Below, piece by piece: positions 1 through 8,805 of a DNA stretch of 64,000 nt (position 1 is the first letter of the stretch; each line of letters opens with the position of its first letter). Origin of the DNA: Hyphomicrobiales bacterium (GTDB taxonomy: Bacteria; Pseudomonadota; Alphaproteobacteria; Rhizobiales; Beijerinckiaceae); NCBI GenBank assembly GCA_900466745.1, contig UBNE01000028.1, forward strand, positions 62,001-126,000. Direction: 5' to 3'. The position numbers and the translations under genes are program-made. The notes beneath the pieces were generated by a model. That model ran no database searches. It saw only the letters and a program-made list of their open reading frames with translations, and was not told where the DNA came from.

Positions 1-1
1 G

Positions 2-361
2 GCCCTGAACGCCTTGCTGACCGGCACCCGGAGGGAGCGGCGCGCGATCGAGGCGCGCCTGTCTCTCGGCGCGGACCGCCATCTGGCGCTGCGCGACATT
101 CGCGTCTCGGCTGCGCGGAACGGCCTCATCCCGGTCGTCAACCAGATGGCGGGCGCCGGGGTCATCACCCTGCCGGGGATCATGACGGGCCAGATCCTGG
201 CCGGCATGGACCCGCTGGACGCCGCAAAATACCAGATCCTCCTGATGCTGCTGCTGGCGGGCGCCGGCGTCATCGGCGTCCTCCTGTCGACCCAGCTCTT
301 CGTCTACGCGATCACGGACGAGCGGGACCGGCTGAGGCTCGATCGCATCAGCCCGAAATAG
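2..361 (+). CDS. fetB: FetB-like iron export ABC transporter permease, 3' end only
   Basis: The last 119 residues of a membrane permease; the reading frame is open from the left edge, so the N-terminal half lies outside the window. The fragment holds the conserved cytoplasmic stretch after a transmembrane helix (EARLSLGAD), the NQMAGAGVITLPGIMTGQIL segment and a last hydrophobic helix (ILLMLLLAGAGVIGVLL). These are characteristic of the FetB/YbbM (UPF0014) family, which pairs with a FetA ATPase and is implicated in metal export and oxidative stress resistance. It is the only gene here with a core-chromosome look and marks the left flank of the mobile region. Family call is firm; substrate is by family only. 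Confidence 0.85.
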   Translation, partial: ALNALLTGTRRERRAIEARLSLGADRHLALRDIRVSAARNGLIPVVNQMAGAGVITLPGIMTGQILAGMDPLDAAKYQILLMLLLAGAGVIGVLLSTQLFVYAITDERDRLRLDRISPK

Positions 362-757
362 CTTACCGCGTCTGCCACGCAACCGGCCGAAAGCGCTAGT
401 CCGACGTGTCAGATGTCTCAACTGCATTGCTTCTACGAGATCGCAATTCCGGCACGCATGGGCCAATGCAGCTTGATTTCCCAGCGACCGCAGTGCCCAT
501 CATTGTCTCGTCGGGCGCGCCATTCTTTTAAGCAATTGAAAATTATAATGTCCTTTGGAGCGCCTAGGACATAGATGGGCACCGCCCGCTGTGAACTGAC
601 AATCGCGTCGATTCCGCCAGGAAATGGCGGGTAGAAAGTACCTCAGACTTTTTGCCAGTATCCAAGCTCTCCCTTCGTCTTGTGTCTGACGCAACGGCGT
701 GAAGAATGGTCTGCGCTTCGCTGACCCCTTCGGTCGAATTGTGTCGGGCCCTGATCG
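362..757. other. Intergenic stretch between fetB and the Wadjet operon
   Basis: About 400 bases with no convincing gene: the open frames on both strands are rich in Arg, Ser and Pro and look like nothing known. It contains the left copy of the 47-bp repeat (476-522) and must hold the promoter of the Wadjet operon. I could not pick out a clear -35/-10 pair. Confidence 0.6.
476..522 (+). repeat. Left copy of 47-bp direct repeat (candidate att site)
   Basis: Matches 8852-8898 in the same orientation with 5 mismatches in 47 positions, including identical blocks of 15 bases (GCAGTGCCCATCATT) and 17 bases (TCTCGTCGGGCGCGCCA). The right copy is inside the 3' end of the serine recombinase gene. Read on the minus strand this left copy could encode the same peptide WRARRDNDGHC, but no recombinase sequence is found upstream of it. 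That favours a duplicated attachment site over a decayed gene copy. The two copies enclose the whole Wadjet cargo. Confidence 0.7.
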
Positions 758-2269
758 ATGCCGCTGTTTCGCTATCTGGCGGACGACGCCTTCCTGATTT
801 TCTCGCGCCGGCATCGATATGCTTACGAGGCCGCGTTGCTGGAGATTCATGAGCGGTTCTTCGCGAGCGGGGCCGTTTTTCCCACACCGCAGGAGGTCAT
901 CCACAGTCTCTACGATCTTCTCGACCGTAGGCCCGACCTAATCGACGAGGACGGCGACGCTGATGAAGGCCTGCCGGAAATCGTCTCGAAAGGCCGGCGG
1001 CGCCTGCGCTTTGCAGGATCCGGCGGCGAAACTGGCGACAAAGCCTTGAAGTTCGCCACGCAACTCTACCAGGGCCTCGTTCGGACAGGTTGGCTGGAAG
1101 AGGAAGAGTTCGGCCTAAGGGTGACCGTCGACATGCCGATGGGGGCGCTCCTTGTCGTTCAGCGGTTCGCCAGCCTCAAAGCCGATGTTTCGCAGCGTTT
1201 CGGCGGTCTCATCGTCCATGTCAAAACCAGTCTCGACCAGGTCGAGAAGCTCGATGCACAAAGCTCAGGCAAGCTCCGCGGGGATGCCGCCCACGCCCTG
1301 CATCAGGCACGCATTCAAGTCGATGAATTCTCGCGGGCGCTCCGAGCCATCCTGTCCGACCTGCGCCGCATCAGAAAGACCCTGTTCGAGGCCGAGGGCC
1401 TCCGCCAGAAGATGGACACCTACTTCGAAGAGTTCATCGGCGAACTCTTGCTGAAAGATTTCCAGTCGATTCTCACACACAACCACCCTTACCGTTTTCG
1501 TGACCAGATCATCGCCAGCGTGCGAAACATCCATACGGATCATGAGCGTCTGTCTGCGGTGGCGACGGGATATTTGGAGCAGGGCCTTTCGCCTTCGGCG
1601 GAAGCCGATGACGACCTGCTGGCGATCGAGCACGGCTTCGACACTGTGGGCGAAATGTTTGAGCGCATCACGCAGTTCCGCCGCATGCTCGAAAACCGCC
1701 TGCGCAATACCGTCAAATATGCCGAGCAGGGCGAAAGAGGCCTCGGCAGCCGGTCCCGGGATCTCGTCAAGCGGCTCGAACGTCTCCTCGAACAGGAGAC
1801 CGGGCGTTACGAAGCTCCGACCGTTCCGGTGTCGGTCGAACCGGTCATGTCGCCATGGTCGCCGACACTGCTCGCCACACCACGGCAAGCCACGCTCCCG
1901 ATACAGGCGCGACCGTTGGCCGCTCGCCCGTTCGATCCCGTTTATCTCGCCCGAAAGCGGCTGAAAGCCGAATATCTTGATCGCATCGATCCCAGCGTCG
2001 ATCGGATTGCAGCTTTCCTTCGTCGCAAGGTGCCGCCCTTCGGAACGCGGGAAGCGCGCTTCATCGCGATCGACGATGTCGATGAATTCCTGGCATTCGA
2101 AGCCGTACGCCGTTTCGCCTTCGCGAAAGCCGTACCGGACGAAATTGCCGAGCGCTTCGACATCGATGCCGGGCAGGACGGATCGATGCATGACAGCGAC
2201 TGGCTGGAATGTACCAATTTCATCATCCGCCATAGCCGACCGGGAGAGCGCGATGCTGGCGGAGTTTGA
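758..2269 (+). CDS. jetA: Wadjet anti-plasmid/anti-phage protein JetA
   Basis: A 503-aa protein, first gene of a four-gene Wadjet operon. The N-terminus (LFRYLADDAFLIFSRRHRY...LLEIHERFF) and the long helical middle are typical of JetA family proteins, the kleisin-like subunit that bridges the JetC SMC dimer. Known Wadjet complexes extrude DNA loops and cleave closed circular DNA such as plasmids. Predicted roughly: N-terminal winged-helix-like part to about residue 150, helical middle to about 345, a Pro-rich linker, then a C-terminal winged-helix-like part. The stop overlaps the jetB start by 17 bases, so translation is probably coupled. The exact Wadjet subtype cannot be fixed without a profile search. 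Confidence 0.85.
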   Translation: MPLFRYLADDAFLIFSRRHRYAYEAALLEIHERFFASGAVFPTPQEVIHSLYDLLDRRPDLIDEDGDADEGLPEIVSKGRRRLRFAGSGGETGDKALKFATQLYQGLVRTGWLEEEEFGLRVTVDMPMGALLVVQRFASLKADVSQRFGGLIVHVKTSLDQVEKLDAQSSGKLRGDAAHALHQARIQVDEFSRALRAILSDLRRIRKTLFEAEGLRQKMDTYFEEFIGELLLKDFQSILTHNHPYRFRDQIIASVRNIHTDHERLSAVATGYLEQGLSPSAEADDDLLAIEHGFDTVGEMFERITQFRRMLENRLRNTVKYAEQGERGLGSRSRDLVKRLERLLEQETGRYEAPTVPVSVEPVMSPWSPTLLATPRQATLPIQARPLAARPFDPVYLARKRLKAEYLDRIDPSVDRIAAFLRRKVPPFGTREARFIAIDDVDEFLAFEAVRRFAFAKAVPDEIAERFDIDAGQDGSMHDSDWLECTNFIIRHSRPGERDAGGV

Positions 2270-2921
2270 GGAGATCGAAGCCCGGCACGGAGCCGAGAAG
2301 GGAGCTGATCTGCGCAAGGCCTGCCGCTATCTCCTTCGGCATCAGTTCGCCTATGCTGGCGATCGCGGTGTCGCGACCGTCTACAATACGCTGACCGACG
2401 GCCGCTTCCGGAATGCGGTCGATGGCCTCCTCGACAGCGTCGGCTACCGTGTCATCCGCAATGCGGAGGAGCAGTGGGTCGGCATCCTCCTCGATGATGA
2501 CGATGCCTCGTCCGTCCCGAAGCTCAAGCTCGACGAAACCATCACGTTGCTGGTGGCAGCCGGCCATTGGCAGGACGACGCCGATCATGGCGACCTTCTC
2601 GATCGGGCCACCTCCTTGACCACCCTCAACGTGCTTTACGAGCGCTACAAGGATCTTCTGCAGTCGGCCGCGAAGCCGGCGTTGTCCATCGCACGTTTTC
2701 TCGATCTGCTGCGTGAACTCGAAATGCGCTGCATCGTGGATATCGGCGAATACGACCGTGACCAGCAGGATCGCGAGGTCACCATCCGCTCGATGATCAA
2801 GCTCGTGAGCGGCGACGAGCCGCTGCGCCGCATCGAGAGCTATGTGAAGTCCGAAGAGGTCAGGCAGCGTTCCCGAGCTGATCGAACTCCAGATGATCCC
2901 GCGACCGGAGCCGACGCCTGA
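2253..2921 (+). CDS. jetB: Wadjet protein JetB (DUF4194 family)
   Basis: A 222-aa protein from ATG 2253. The frame is open further upstream inside jetA, but only this start gives the expected N-terminus (MLAEFEEIEARHG) and it has a GGGAGAG site just upstream. The sequence LRKACRYLLRHQFAY...FRNAVDGLLDSVGYRVIRN fits DUF4194, the MukE/KITE-like winged-helix subunit of Wadjet that binds the JetA kleisin. The stop TGA shares its last base with the jetC ATG (TGATG), a sign of tight coupling. The C-terminal 20 residues are polar and probably disordered. Confidence 0.85.
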   Translation: MLAEFEEIEARHGAEKGADLRKACRYLLRHQFAYAGDRGVATVYNTLTDGRFRNAVDGLLDSVGYRVIRNAEEQWVGILLDDDDASSVPKLKLDETITLLVAAGHWQDDADHGDLLDRATSLTTLNVLYERYKDLLQSAAKPALSIARFLDLLRELEMRCIVDIGEYDRDQQDREVTIRSMIKLVSGDEPLRRIESYVKSEEVRQRSRADRTPDDPATGADA

Positions 2922-5900
2922 TGGAGCTCCGACACATCGCCATGGTGAATTGGCACCTCTTCGATGTCGAGGACATCGCGATCGCCGGAAATGCGGGCAT
3001 CCTGGGCGAGAACGCCTCCGGCAAGTCAACCGTCCTCGACATGATCCAGGTCGTACTGACCGGAGCGAGCAGGAGTTATCTCCGGCTCAATGCGATCGCG
3101 GGCGAAGGAGCGCGCACGCGCTCGGGCTCGCGCCGCTCGGTTCACGGCTATTGCCTCGGAACGTTGCGAGAAGGCGAGTTCCGGAGGAAGGACGCCTTCA
3201 CCTATCTTTCGCTCGGCTTCGCCGATCGCGACGGGAAACGCCCTCCCGTCAGCATCGGCCTCGCGCTACAGGCAAGCGCCTCCGACAGCTCGGAGACAGT
3301 GTACGGACGTTTCGTCGCGATCGGACGCATCCTCACGACGAAGGACTTCCTCGACGAACGAGGCGATGGTCGCTTTCCCGCATCCTGGGACGAGGTCAAG
3401 GCGCGGATCGGCGCTGCGCTCGGCGCCGGGCGCTTCGTGAACCATCGCGACAGGGCGCTCGACTATGTCCGCGAGTACATGCGGCACTTGGTGCCGACGC
3501 TCCCGGCGAGCGAGCCCAGCGCCGCTGCCATGCTGAAGGCGACGGTCAACGCGATGTCGCTGAACCACGGCCTTTCCGCGACGGAATTCGTCCGCAACTT
3601 CATCCTCGAGGACAATCCGATCCGGATCGGCGAGCTTCGCGCCTCGATCGAGACCTACAGGGGCGTCAACGCCACCATCGCCACGATGCGCCGCAAGCTG
3701 GAGGCACTGAAGGAGATCCAGACCGCGCTCGACCTCTACCAGGAAACGGTGAACCAGCAGGCCTTGGAGCGCTGGCTCGGCAAACGCGGCCGCTTTCTCG
3801 CCGCTCTCACCATGAATCGGGCTCACAAGGCCAGGATCGCCGACGCTCGGCGAGGGCTCGAAGCCGACCGGGAAGATATCGAGGCCCTCGACGAGGTGAT
3901 CGGCGAGGCGGAAGAGGAGATCGAACGGATCAACGCCGCCCTAGCGGCTCACCAAGCCAAAACGGGGCGGGATGTTTGGGCGGACAATCTGCGCCGGCTC
4001 GACGAGCAGGCAGAGAGCCGCGACAGGCTGATCGCCGCTCAGGCGTCCGCGGCCGCTGCCCTCGGCAACGTCGCGGGATTGCCGGATGCTGCGGACTGCC
4101 CCGGCCTGGCGGCGATCGGAGCCTATCGAAGCGCCGTGACCGCGCCGGCAGGAGAGCGCAGGCTTGCCGAACTTCGCGAAGCCGAGCAGGCCCTGCGCGC
4201 GGTCGTTCCGGCGGCCGCCGCATGGATGGCCGAAAAACAGCGCGAGATATCGGCCTTGCTCCACGCACAGCGCAACGATCTGCACGCTCTGCAGGAGAAA
4301 CTCGATCAGAGTGCCGATCCGAAGGGGCAAGCCTATCTGGAGGACGGCACGCGGCGGCTGATGCGCCGCCTCGAAAGCGCCGGCATGGATGCCAGACCCC
4401 TCTGCGATCTCGTCGAGATCACCGATACGAATTGGGTTCCGGCCGCCGAGGCCCTGCTAGCGCGCGATCGGGAGGCCATCTTCGTGAGGCGAGACGAAAT
4501 CCACGCTGCCACGCGCCTGTTCAAGGAGAATTGGCGCGAGTTTCGGCGGGCCTCTCTCGTTAGTCTGAACAAGCTCGAAACCTTCCGCGAGGCACCGAAA
4601 CCGGGAACCCTTCCAGCGATCTTCCGTTCCGAGGATCGCGATGCCCTGGCCTTCCTTCAGCGCCGCTATGGCAATGTGCGCCTGGCCGAGACGCTGGAGG
4701 TGTTCAACCTGCCGGGTCGAGCGCTGATGAAGGACGGCCTCTATGATGACGGCCTCGTACGCAGCCATCGTTCCATCGAGCCTCGCGACCACAAGATCGG
4801 CAAGGCGGCCCAAGCTGAGGCCATCACCACGATGATCGGGCAGCTTCAATCCCTAGCCGCCGCCTATGGTGAGACCGAGGCCGTCGAAGGGCGGCTCCGC
4901 AAGGCCGCGGCCGCCTTGGCGAGTATCGGTGAGGGGGGCTCGCTCGCCGACTTGCTCGAAGAGGCGACGAAGGAACGTGGCCACCGGAGCGAAATCGTCG
5001 ACCATATCGCGGCGATCGACGCTGCAGGCGATGGTGGTCTCCGCGAACGCCTGCGAGCTCAGAAGGAATTTCTTCGGCTGAAGGCGGATCAGCGAAAATC
5101 GATCCACGATCGCAACGCAAGTTATCAAACCGAGATCGCCAAGGCGAACTACGCTCTCGGTGCGAGCGAAACGTCGGACGGCTCAGAAAAGGCCTGCCGC
5201 TTGACCAGGAGCTTCTACGCCGCCGAGCGCAAATTGTATTCTTCGGTTCAGGGGGTAGCCGCTTACCAAGGTCGTCTCGAACCCCTTGTCGGGAAAACGA
5301 AGGCCAGATCGATCGACCTGCTACAGAGTCAGGCAGAGGCACATACGAGCATTGCCAAAACGTCCGAGGATGCCGCCGCCGCGGCGAAAGAGCGTATGGG
5401 CCGGCAGGAACTCGACTTGCGACGCCTGCTCATGGAGTATTTCAACGATCCCGCCTTCGGCACCAGCGCGCAAGTCGGGCCCCAAAGTCATTTACTCGAT
5501 GAGATCAGGCCCTGGGCCAGAACCTTGATCGAAGACCTCGAAGGGAACGAAATCCGCCGGCACGAGGACAAGGCGCGCGAGGCGGCCGAGCGGATCAGAA
5601 CGCTGGTTCGCGGCGAATTCCTCAATCTGCTGAACCAGCGCATCGCGAAAATGGAGCGCGATCTGGCTCAACTCAATCGCTCGCTGCGCGACCATCCGTT
5701 CCATAACGAGCGCTACTCGTTCCACGCGACGGCGGAAGCGGAATTCCGCCCGGTTCTAGAGATCGTCCGAATCAGCCGCATCTCCGACGATGTCCTCGAC
5801 ATGCTGTTCCAGGCCGAGATGCCGGAGGATTTTCCACATCGAGACACGGTGAAAGCGGTCGAGCAATTGCTGGAGGACCCCGACAAGGATTTCCGGGCGT

Positions 5901-6385
5901 TCGAAGACTACCGCAACTTCCACACCTTCGAGATCCATATGGAGGATGTGCAGACCGGCAAGCGAACGCGCTGGGAAACGAGGCGCGGCACCGGGTCGGG
6001 CGCCGAGCAGCAGGTTCCTCTCTATGTCGCGATCGGCGCCTCCCTCGCTTCGGTCTTTGGAACCGCGCAAGGCGGCCCGTCGCGGCAGCGCGGCATGGCG
6101 CCGGCCCTGTTCGACGAAGCGTTCTCGAAGCTCGACGGCAAGAACCAGCGCCAGATGATGAGCTTCTACCAAGACCTCGGATTACAGGTCGTGATCGCGG
6201 CACCGATGGAAAAGAAGGCCGCTATCATGGGTTACATGGAGACGATCGTCGATATCGACAGGATCGGTGATCAATCGCTGGCGACCGTCATCCGCCTCAA
6301 ATCCAAGGCACGCGACGCGCTCCTCCGCATGAACCCGGACTTCATGAGCGACGAGGAGATCGCAGCCGGCCTCGCAGCGGAATGA
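2921..6385 (+). CDS. jetC: Wadjet SMC-like ATPase JetC
   Basis: A 1154-aa SMC/SbcC/MukB-like ATPase, the motor of the Wadjet complex. Walker A is GENASGKST at residues 29-37. Near the C-terminus are a signature-like element (GTGSGAEQQ, about 1022-1030) and Walker B followed by a D-loop (ALFDEAFSKLDG, about 1065). Between them are two long helical stretches that read as coiled coil (about 250-470 and 640-960) around a hinge-like middle. Length and architecture match JetC. In known systems the dimer loads on DNA with JetA and JetB, extrudes loops, and cleavage by JetD follows when a small circle is fully extruded. All nucleotide-binding motifs look intact, so the system should be active. Confidence 0.93.
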   Translation: MELRHIAMVNWHLFDVEDIAIAGNAGILGENASGKSTVLDMIQVVLTGASRSYLRLNAIAGEGARTRSGSRRSVHGYCLGTLREGEFRRKDAFTYLSLGFADRDGKRPPVSIGLALQASASDSSETVYGRFVAIGRILTTKDFLDERGDGRFPASWDEVKARIGAALGAGRFVNHRDRALDYVREYMRHLVPTLPASEPSAAAMLKATVNAMSLNHGLSATEFVRNFILEDNPIRIGELRASIETYRGVNATIATMRRKLEALKEIQTALDLYQETVNQQALERWLGKRGRFLAALTMNRAHKARIADARRGLEADREDIEALDEVIGEAEEEIERINAALAAHQAKTGRDVWADNLRRLDEQAESRDRLIAAQASAAAALGNVAGLPDAADCPGLAAIGAYRSAVTAPAGERRLAELREAEQALRAVVPAAAAWMAEKQREISALLHAQRNDLHALQEKLDQSADPKGQAYLEDGTRRLMRRLESAGMDARPLCDLVEITDTNWVPAAEALLARDREAIFVRRDEIHAATRLFKENWREFRRASLVSLNKLETFREAPKPGTLPAIFRSEDRDALAFLQRRYGNVRLAETLEVFNLPGRALMKDGLYDDGLVRSHRSIEPRDHKIGKAAQAEAITTMIGQLQSLAAAYGETEAVEGRLRKAAAALASIGEGGSLADLLEEATKERGHRSEIVDHIAAIDAAGDGGLRERLRAQKEFLRLKADQRKSIHDRNASYQTEIAKANYALGASETSDGSEKACRLTRSFYAAERKLYSSVQGVAAYQGRLEPLVGKTKARSIDLLQSQAEAHTSIAKTSEDAAAAAKERMGRQELDLRRLLMEYFNDPAFGTSAQVGPQSHLLDEIRPWARTLIEDLEGNEIRRHEDKAREAAERIRTLVRGEFLNLLNQRIAKMERDLAQLNRSLRDHPFHNERYSFHATAEAEFRPVLEIVRISRISDDVLDMLFQAEMPEDFPHRDTVKAVEQLLEDPDKDFRAFEDYRNFHTFEIHMEDVQTGKRTRWETRRGTGSGAEQQVPLYVAIGASLASVFGTAQGGPSRQRGMAPALFDEAFSKLDGKNQRQMMSFYQDLGLQVVIAAPMEKKAAIMGYMETIVDIDRIGDQSLATVIRLKSKARDALLRMNPDFMSDEEIAAGLAAE

Positions 6386-6389
6386 GGCG

Positions 6390-7595
6390 ATGGTCCGGAG
6401 GTTCGTTTCCTCGGCACAGCTGTTGAGCGATCTTCTCGATCGCTGGGAAGCCGGAAGCGCCGAAGGTCCCCTGGCCTATCCGGACCATACGGGCTTCCCC
6501 GACATCACGAGCCAAGACCGCTTTCTTCGCGAACTGGAAGCAGCGGAGAGAGTCGGCGCCGTTTCGCTGACTTATGCTGCCGGTCGCAGGCGCGGCGAGC
6601 TGAAGCATGTCCGGCTCGTCAACCCCGAAAGGCTCTACGAGCATCTCGGTCGGAACAGTGCCGAGCGCCAGGCCGCGGATGCGCTGCGAAAGGCGATCGC
6701 AGGTTCGGCACTCGCACCGGCGCTGGAAACCGCCGCGCGCGAGATCGCCGATGGCTGGGCGCGGCGACGGCGTTGGTGCAACCTCGGTCCTGCGGACTGG
6801 GAGGGATTACGAACGGCCCTTTCGCTGGCGCAGGCCGTTCTGGAAGGACGGCAGCTCGATCAGGACTATCGCACCTTCTCCCGGCGCGTGAGCGGAGACA
6901 GCAAGGCGCTGGAGCGCCTGGAGACGGCCGTCGTGTCGCTCCTGAGAAGGATCGTTCCGCTCCCTTCCGATGCCGATGCCCGTTCCGCGTTGGCGACGCT
7001 CGGCCTTGAGCGTTTCGGCCCGCCAATTCTCCTGTCCGGCCAGTTCCTTCTCGATGGTTTCCGGCTGCCCCCGCATCCGATCTATTTCGGATTGCCTCCA
7101 GCCACGGCCGGCAGACTCCGTTTTCCGATCGTCCCTGCCTATGTGCTCACGATCGAGAACTTCGCGAGCTTCAACCGTCATGTCTCGGAAACGGACCCCG
7201 AGCGGCACGGCTTGACGCTCTATGCCGGCGGCTACCCTTCCCTCGCGGTTCAACGCGCGCTGGCGAGCATCTCGACAGCGCTGCCCTCGACCGTTCCCTT
7301 CTATCACTGGTCCGATATCGATCCCGACGGGACCTGGATTTTCCGGACCGTCGAGAAGGCGATTGGGCGTCGTATACTGCCGCATCTGATGACGGTAGAG
7401 CTGGCGGAGCAACACGGCGACTGGCCGACTCGGCCTAACCGCTTACGGCGCGGAGAGGCAGAAGGATCAGCCATTGCAGAGTTGGTCGATTTCCTCGCAT
7501 CGGATCAGGCGAAGTATCTAGAGCAGGAGGAAATCGACCCCCGCATGCCCTTGCTGCCCGATAAGGTCGATATCGGCTCGGCGTCACATCCCTGA
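6390..7595 (+). CDS. jetD: Wadjet nuclease JetD (DUF3322/DUF2220)
   Basis: A 401-aa protein starting 5 bases after the jetC stop. The N-terminal half fits DUF3322. The C-terminal half carries a TOPRIM-like nuclease core: a glutamate in LTIENFASF (about residue 256) and the acidic motif HWSDIDPDG (about 305-313), followed by helices ending near LPHLMTVEL. JetD is the topoisomerase VI/Spo11-like endonuclease subunit that makes the double-strand break in extruded plasmids. Acidic residues expected to bind metal are present, so cleavage activity is likely retained. The operon appears complete with no missing subunit. Confidence 0.9.
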   Translation: MVRRFVSSAQLLSDLLDRWEAGSAEGPLAYPDHTGFPDITSQDRFLRELEAAERVGAVSLTYAAGRRRGELKHVRLVNPERLYEHLGRNSAERQAADALRKAIAGSALAPALETAAREIADGWARRRRWCNLGPADWEGLRTALSLAQAVLEGRQLDQDYRTFSRRVSGDSKALERLETAVVSLLRRIVPLPSDADARSALATLGLERFGPPILLSGQFLLDGFRLPPHPIYFGLPPATAGRLRFPIVPAYVLTIENFASFNRHVSETDPERHGLTLYAGGYPSLAVQRALASISTALPSTVPFYHWSDIDPDGTWIFRTVEKAIGRRILPHLMTVELAEQHGDWPTRPNRLRRGEAEGSAIAELVDFLASDQAKYLEQEEIDPRMPLLPDKVDIGSASHP

Positions 7596-7635
7596 CAGGA
7601 AGCAACGCTTTCATATCCCGACAGCGGGGTTTCGG

Positions 7636-8244
7636 ATGCACTTCTCCCGAGCGAGCAAGCGCGGCTTCAACGGCAGAATCGCGATCCTTCGTCATATCGC
7701 TCTCACCGGCAGGACGATCGCCGGGGACCCTGTCTGGAGCATCAAGGAGCTCGCCGCGCTTCGGCTGCTTTATCCAGATAAGCAGGCAATTGCGTCGGCA
7801 CTGGTCCGCAGAAGCAAGATCGCCATCCAGCATAAGGCGCGTTCTCTCGGCTTGGTCATACCGCGGCGGTTCTGGTCAGAGCAGGAAGTGAAACTGCTGC
7901 GCACGCTGTACAGGATGTCCGTCGCGACGGCCGAGCTCGTCTCACTCTTTCCGGGCAGAACCAAACAGCAGATATGGCGAAAGGCTGGCCGCCTTCGAAT
8001 CCAGCGGCCGCGAAGGCCGCTCCGGATGACCGGCCTTCCTCTTGTCGACAGCATTCGCCAACTCGCATTCGCGCAAGGACACTCGATGACGGAGATGGAT
8101 GTCTGGACAGGGGCGAAGGGCTATTTCCGCTCTCCTCGCTACTGCAACTGGCGAGTTCTCACGCGCGCAGTCAAAGTCTTGGACTGCGAACCAACGGTGA
8201 GCTGGCAACGCAATCTTTCCGACATTGATCGTCGATCGCGATAG
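7636..8244 (+). CDS. Unknown protein with two SANT/Myb-like repeats, copy 1
   Basis: A 202-aa basic protein not matching a family I can name. Two helical repeats of the SANT/Myb or homeodomain-like type are visible: WSIKELAALRLLYP...ARSLGL (about 36-75) and WSEQEVKLLRTLYR...AGRLRI (about 83-125). A C-terminal segment (about 137-190) looks like an XRE-type helix-turn-helix and contains SMTEMDVWTGAKGYF. The next gene has the same three-part layout, so the two are diverged paralogues. It lies 40 bases after jetD in the same direction and inside the repeat-bounded cargo. DNA binding is likely; a role as regulator or recombination accessory factor is inference. Confidence 0.7.
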   Translation: MHFSRASKRGFNGRIAILRHIALTGRTIAGDPVWSIKELAALRLLYPDKQAIASALVRRSKIAIQHKARSLGLVIPRRFWSEQEVKLLRTLYRMSVATAELVSLFPGRTKQQIWRKAGRLRIQRPRRPLRMTGLPLVDSIRQLAFAQGHSMTEMDVWTGAKGYFRSPRYCNWRVLTRAVKVLDCEPTVSWQRNLSDIDRRSR

Positions 8245-8255
8245 GCGAGTGAGCC

Positions 8256-8765
8256 ATGACCACTGGTCGCGAGGCATGGCGAGACATTGAAGACTTCGCG
8301 GTCGTCCTACTCTATCCGAGCTACGATACCCTTCGGCAGCTTCTTCCTTGGAGGAGTTATTCCGCCATACGACGGCGCGCGCGCCATCTCGGCGTCGCGC
8401 GCCATCGTCATATCTGGACGGGGCCAGAGGTTGCCCGACTGACGGCGGCTTTCCGGAACGGAGCTTCGAACGACGAGCTCGCGAGGCTCCTTCCCGATAT
8501 GAGGCCAGCGCAATATCTGAGTAAGGCGCAACATCTCGGTTTGCCCAGACGCCATCGCAAGTTGGTCGCGTTCGAGTGCCCCGCCTTGCGCGACATTCGC
8601 TTTCGGGCCGGGGAAGTCGGCCTCTCGCTTCGCGAACTCGACAGAAAAGCTGGGACCGGACGATATTTTCAGCGCTCTACCCGTCGTATCTGTCTGAGGA
8701 GTATCGTGCGGGCGGCGGGCCTCCTTGGTGGAGAAGTTATTCTGCGACCATTAGGCATCGAATGA
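8256..8765 (+). CDS. Unknown protein with two SANT/Myb-like repeats, copy 2
   Basis: A 169-aa basic protein, a paralogue of the preceding gene, 11 bases downstream. Repeat 1 covers about residues 8-48 (ending RRRARHLGV). Repeat 2 starts IWTGPEVARL (about 53) and ends KAQHLGL. The C-terminal helix-turn-helix-like part has GLSLRELDRKAGTGRYF, aligning with the matching region of copy 1. It ends 40 bases before the convergent recombinase stop. Function unknown; its position suggests it moves with the Wadjet cargo and may help control it or the recombinase. Confidence 0.7.
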   Translation: MTTGREAWRDIEDFAVVLLYPSYDTLRQLLPWRSYSAIRRRARHLGVARHRHIWTGPEVARLTAAFRNGASNDELARLLPDMRPAQYLSKAQHLGLPRRHRKLVAFECPALRDIRFRAGEVGLSLRELDRKAGTGRYFQRSTRRICLRSIVRAAGLLGGEVILRPLGIE

Positions 8766-8805
8766 CCGCCGGATGTCGATGTAAGTGAAGAAAGGCCTCT
8801 TCCGT

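Noticed and set aside
476-522. Left repeat as the remnant of a second recombinase gene
   Set aside because: Upstream of it on the minus strand there is no recombinase-like sequence in any frame, so only the 47 bp is shared.
362-757. tRNA gene as integration target
   Set aside because: No cloverleaf, anticodon arm or T-loop consensus could be traced near the repeat or elsewhere in the gap.
1265-2317. 350-codon minus-strand frame opposite jetA
   Set aside because: Antisense shadow of jetA; composition and lack of any domain argue against a gene.
2893-4563. Long plus-strand open frame (556 codons) within jetC in another frame
   Set aside because: Arg/Pro/Gly-rich, no family, and fully overlapped by jetC with its intact ATPase motifs; typical of GC-rich shadow frames.
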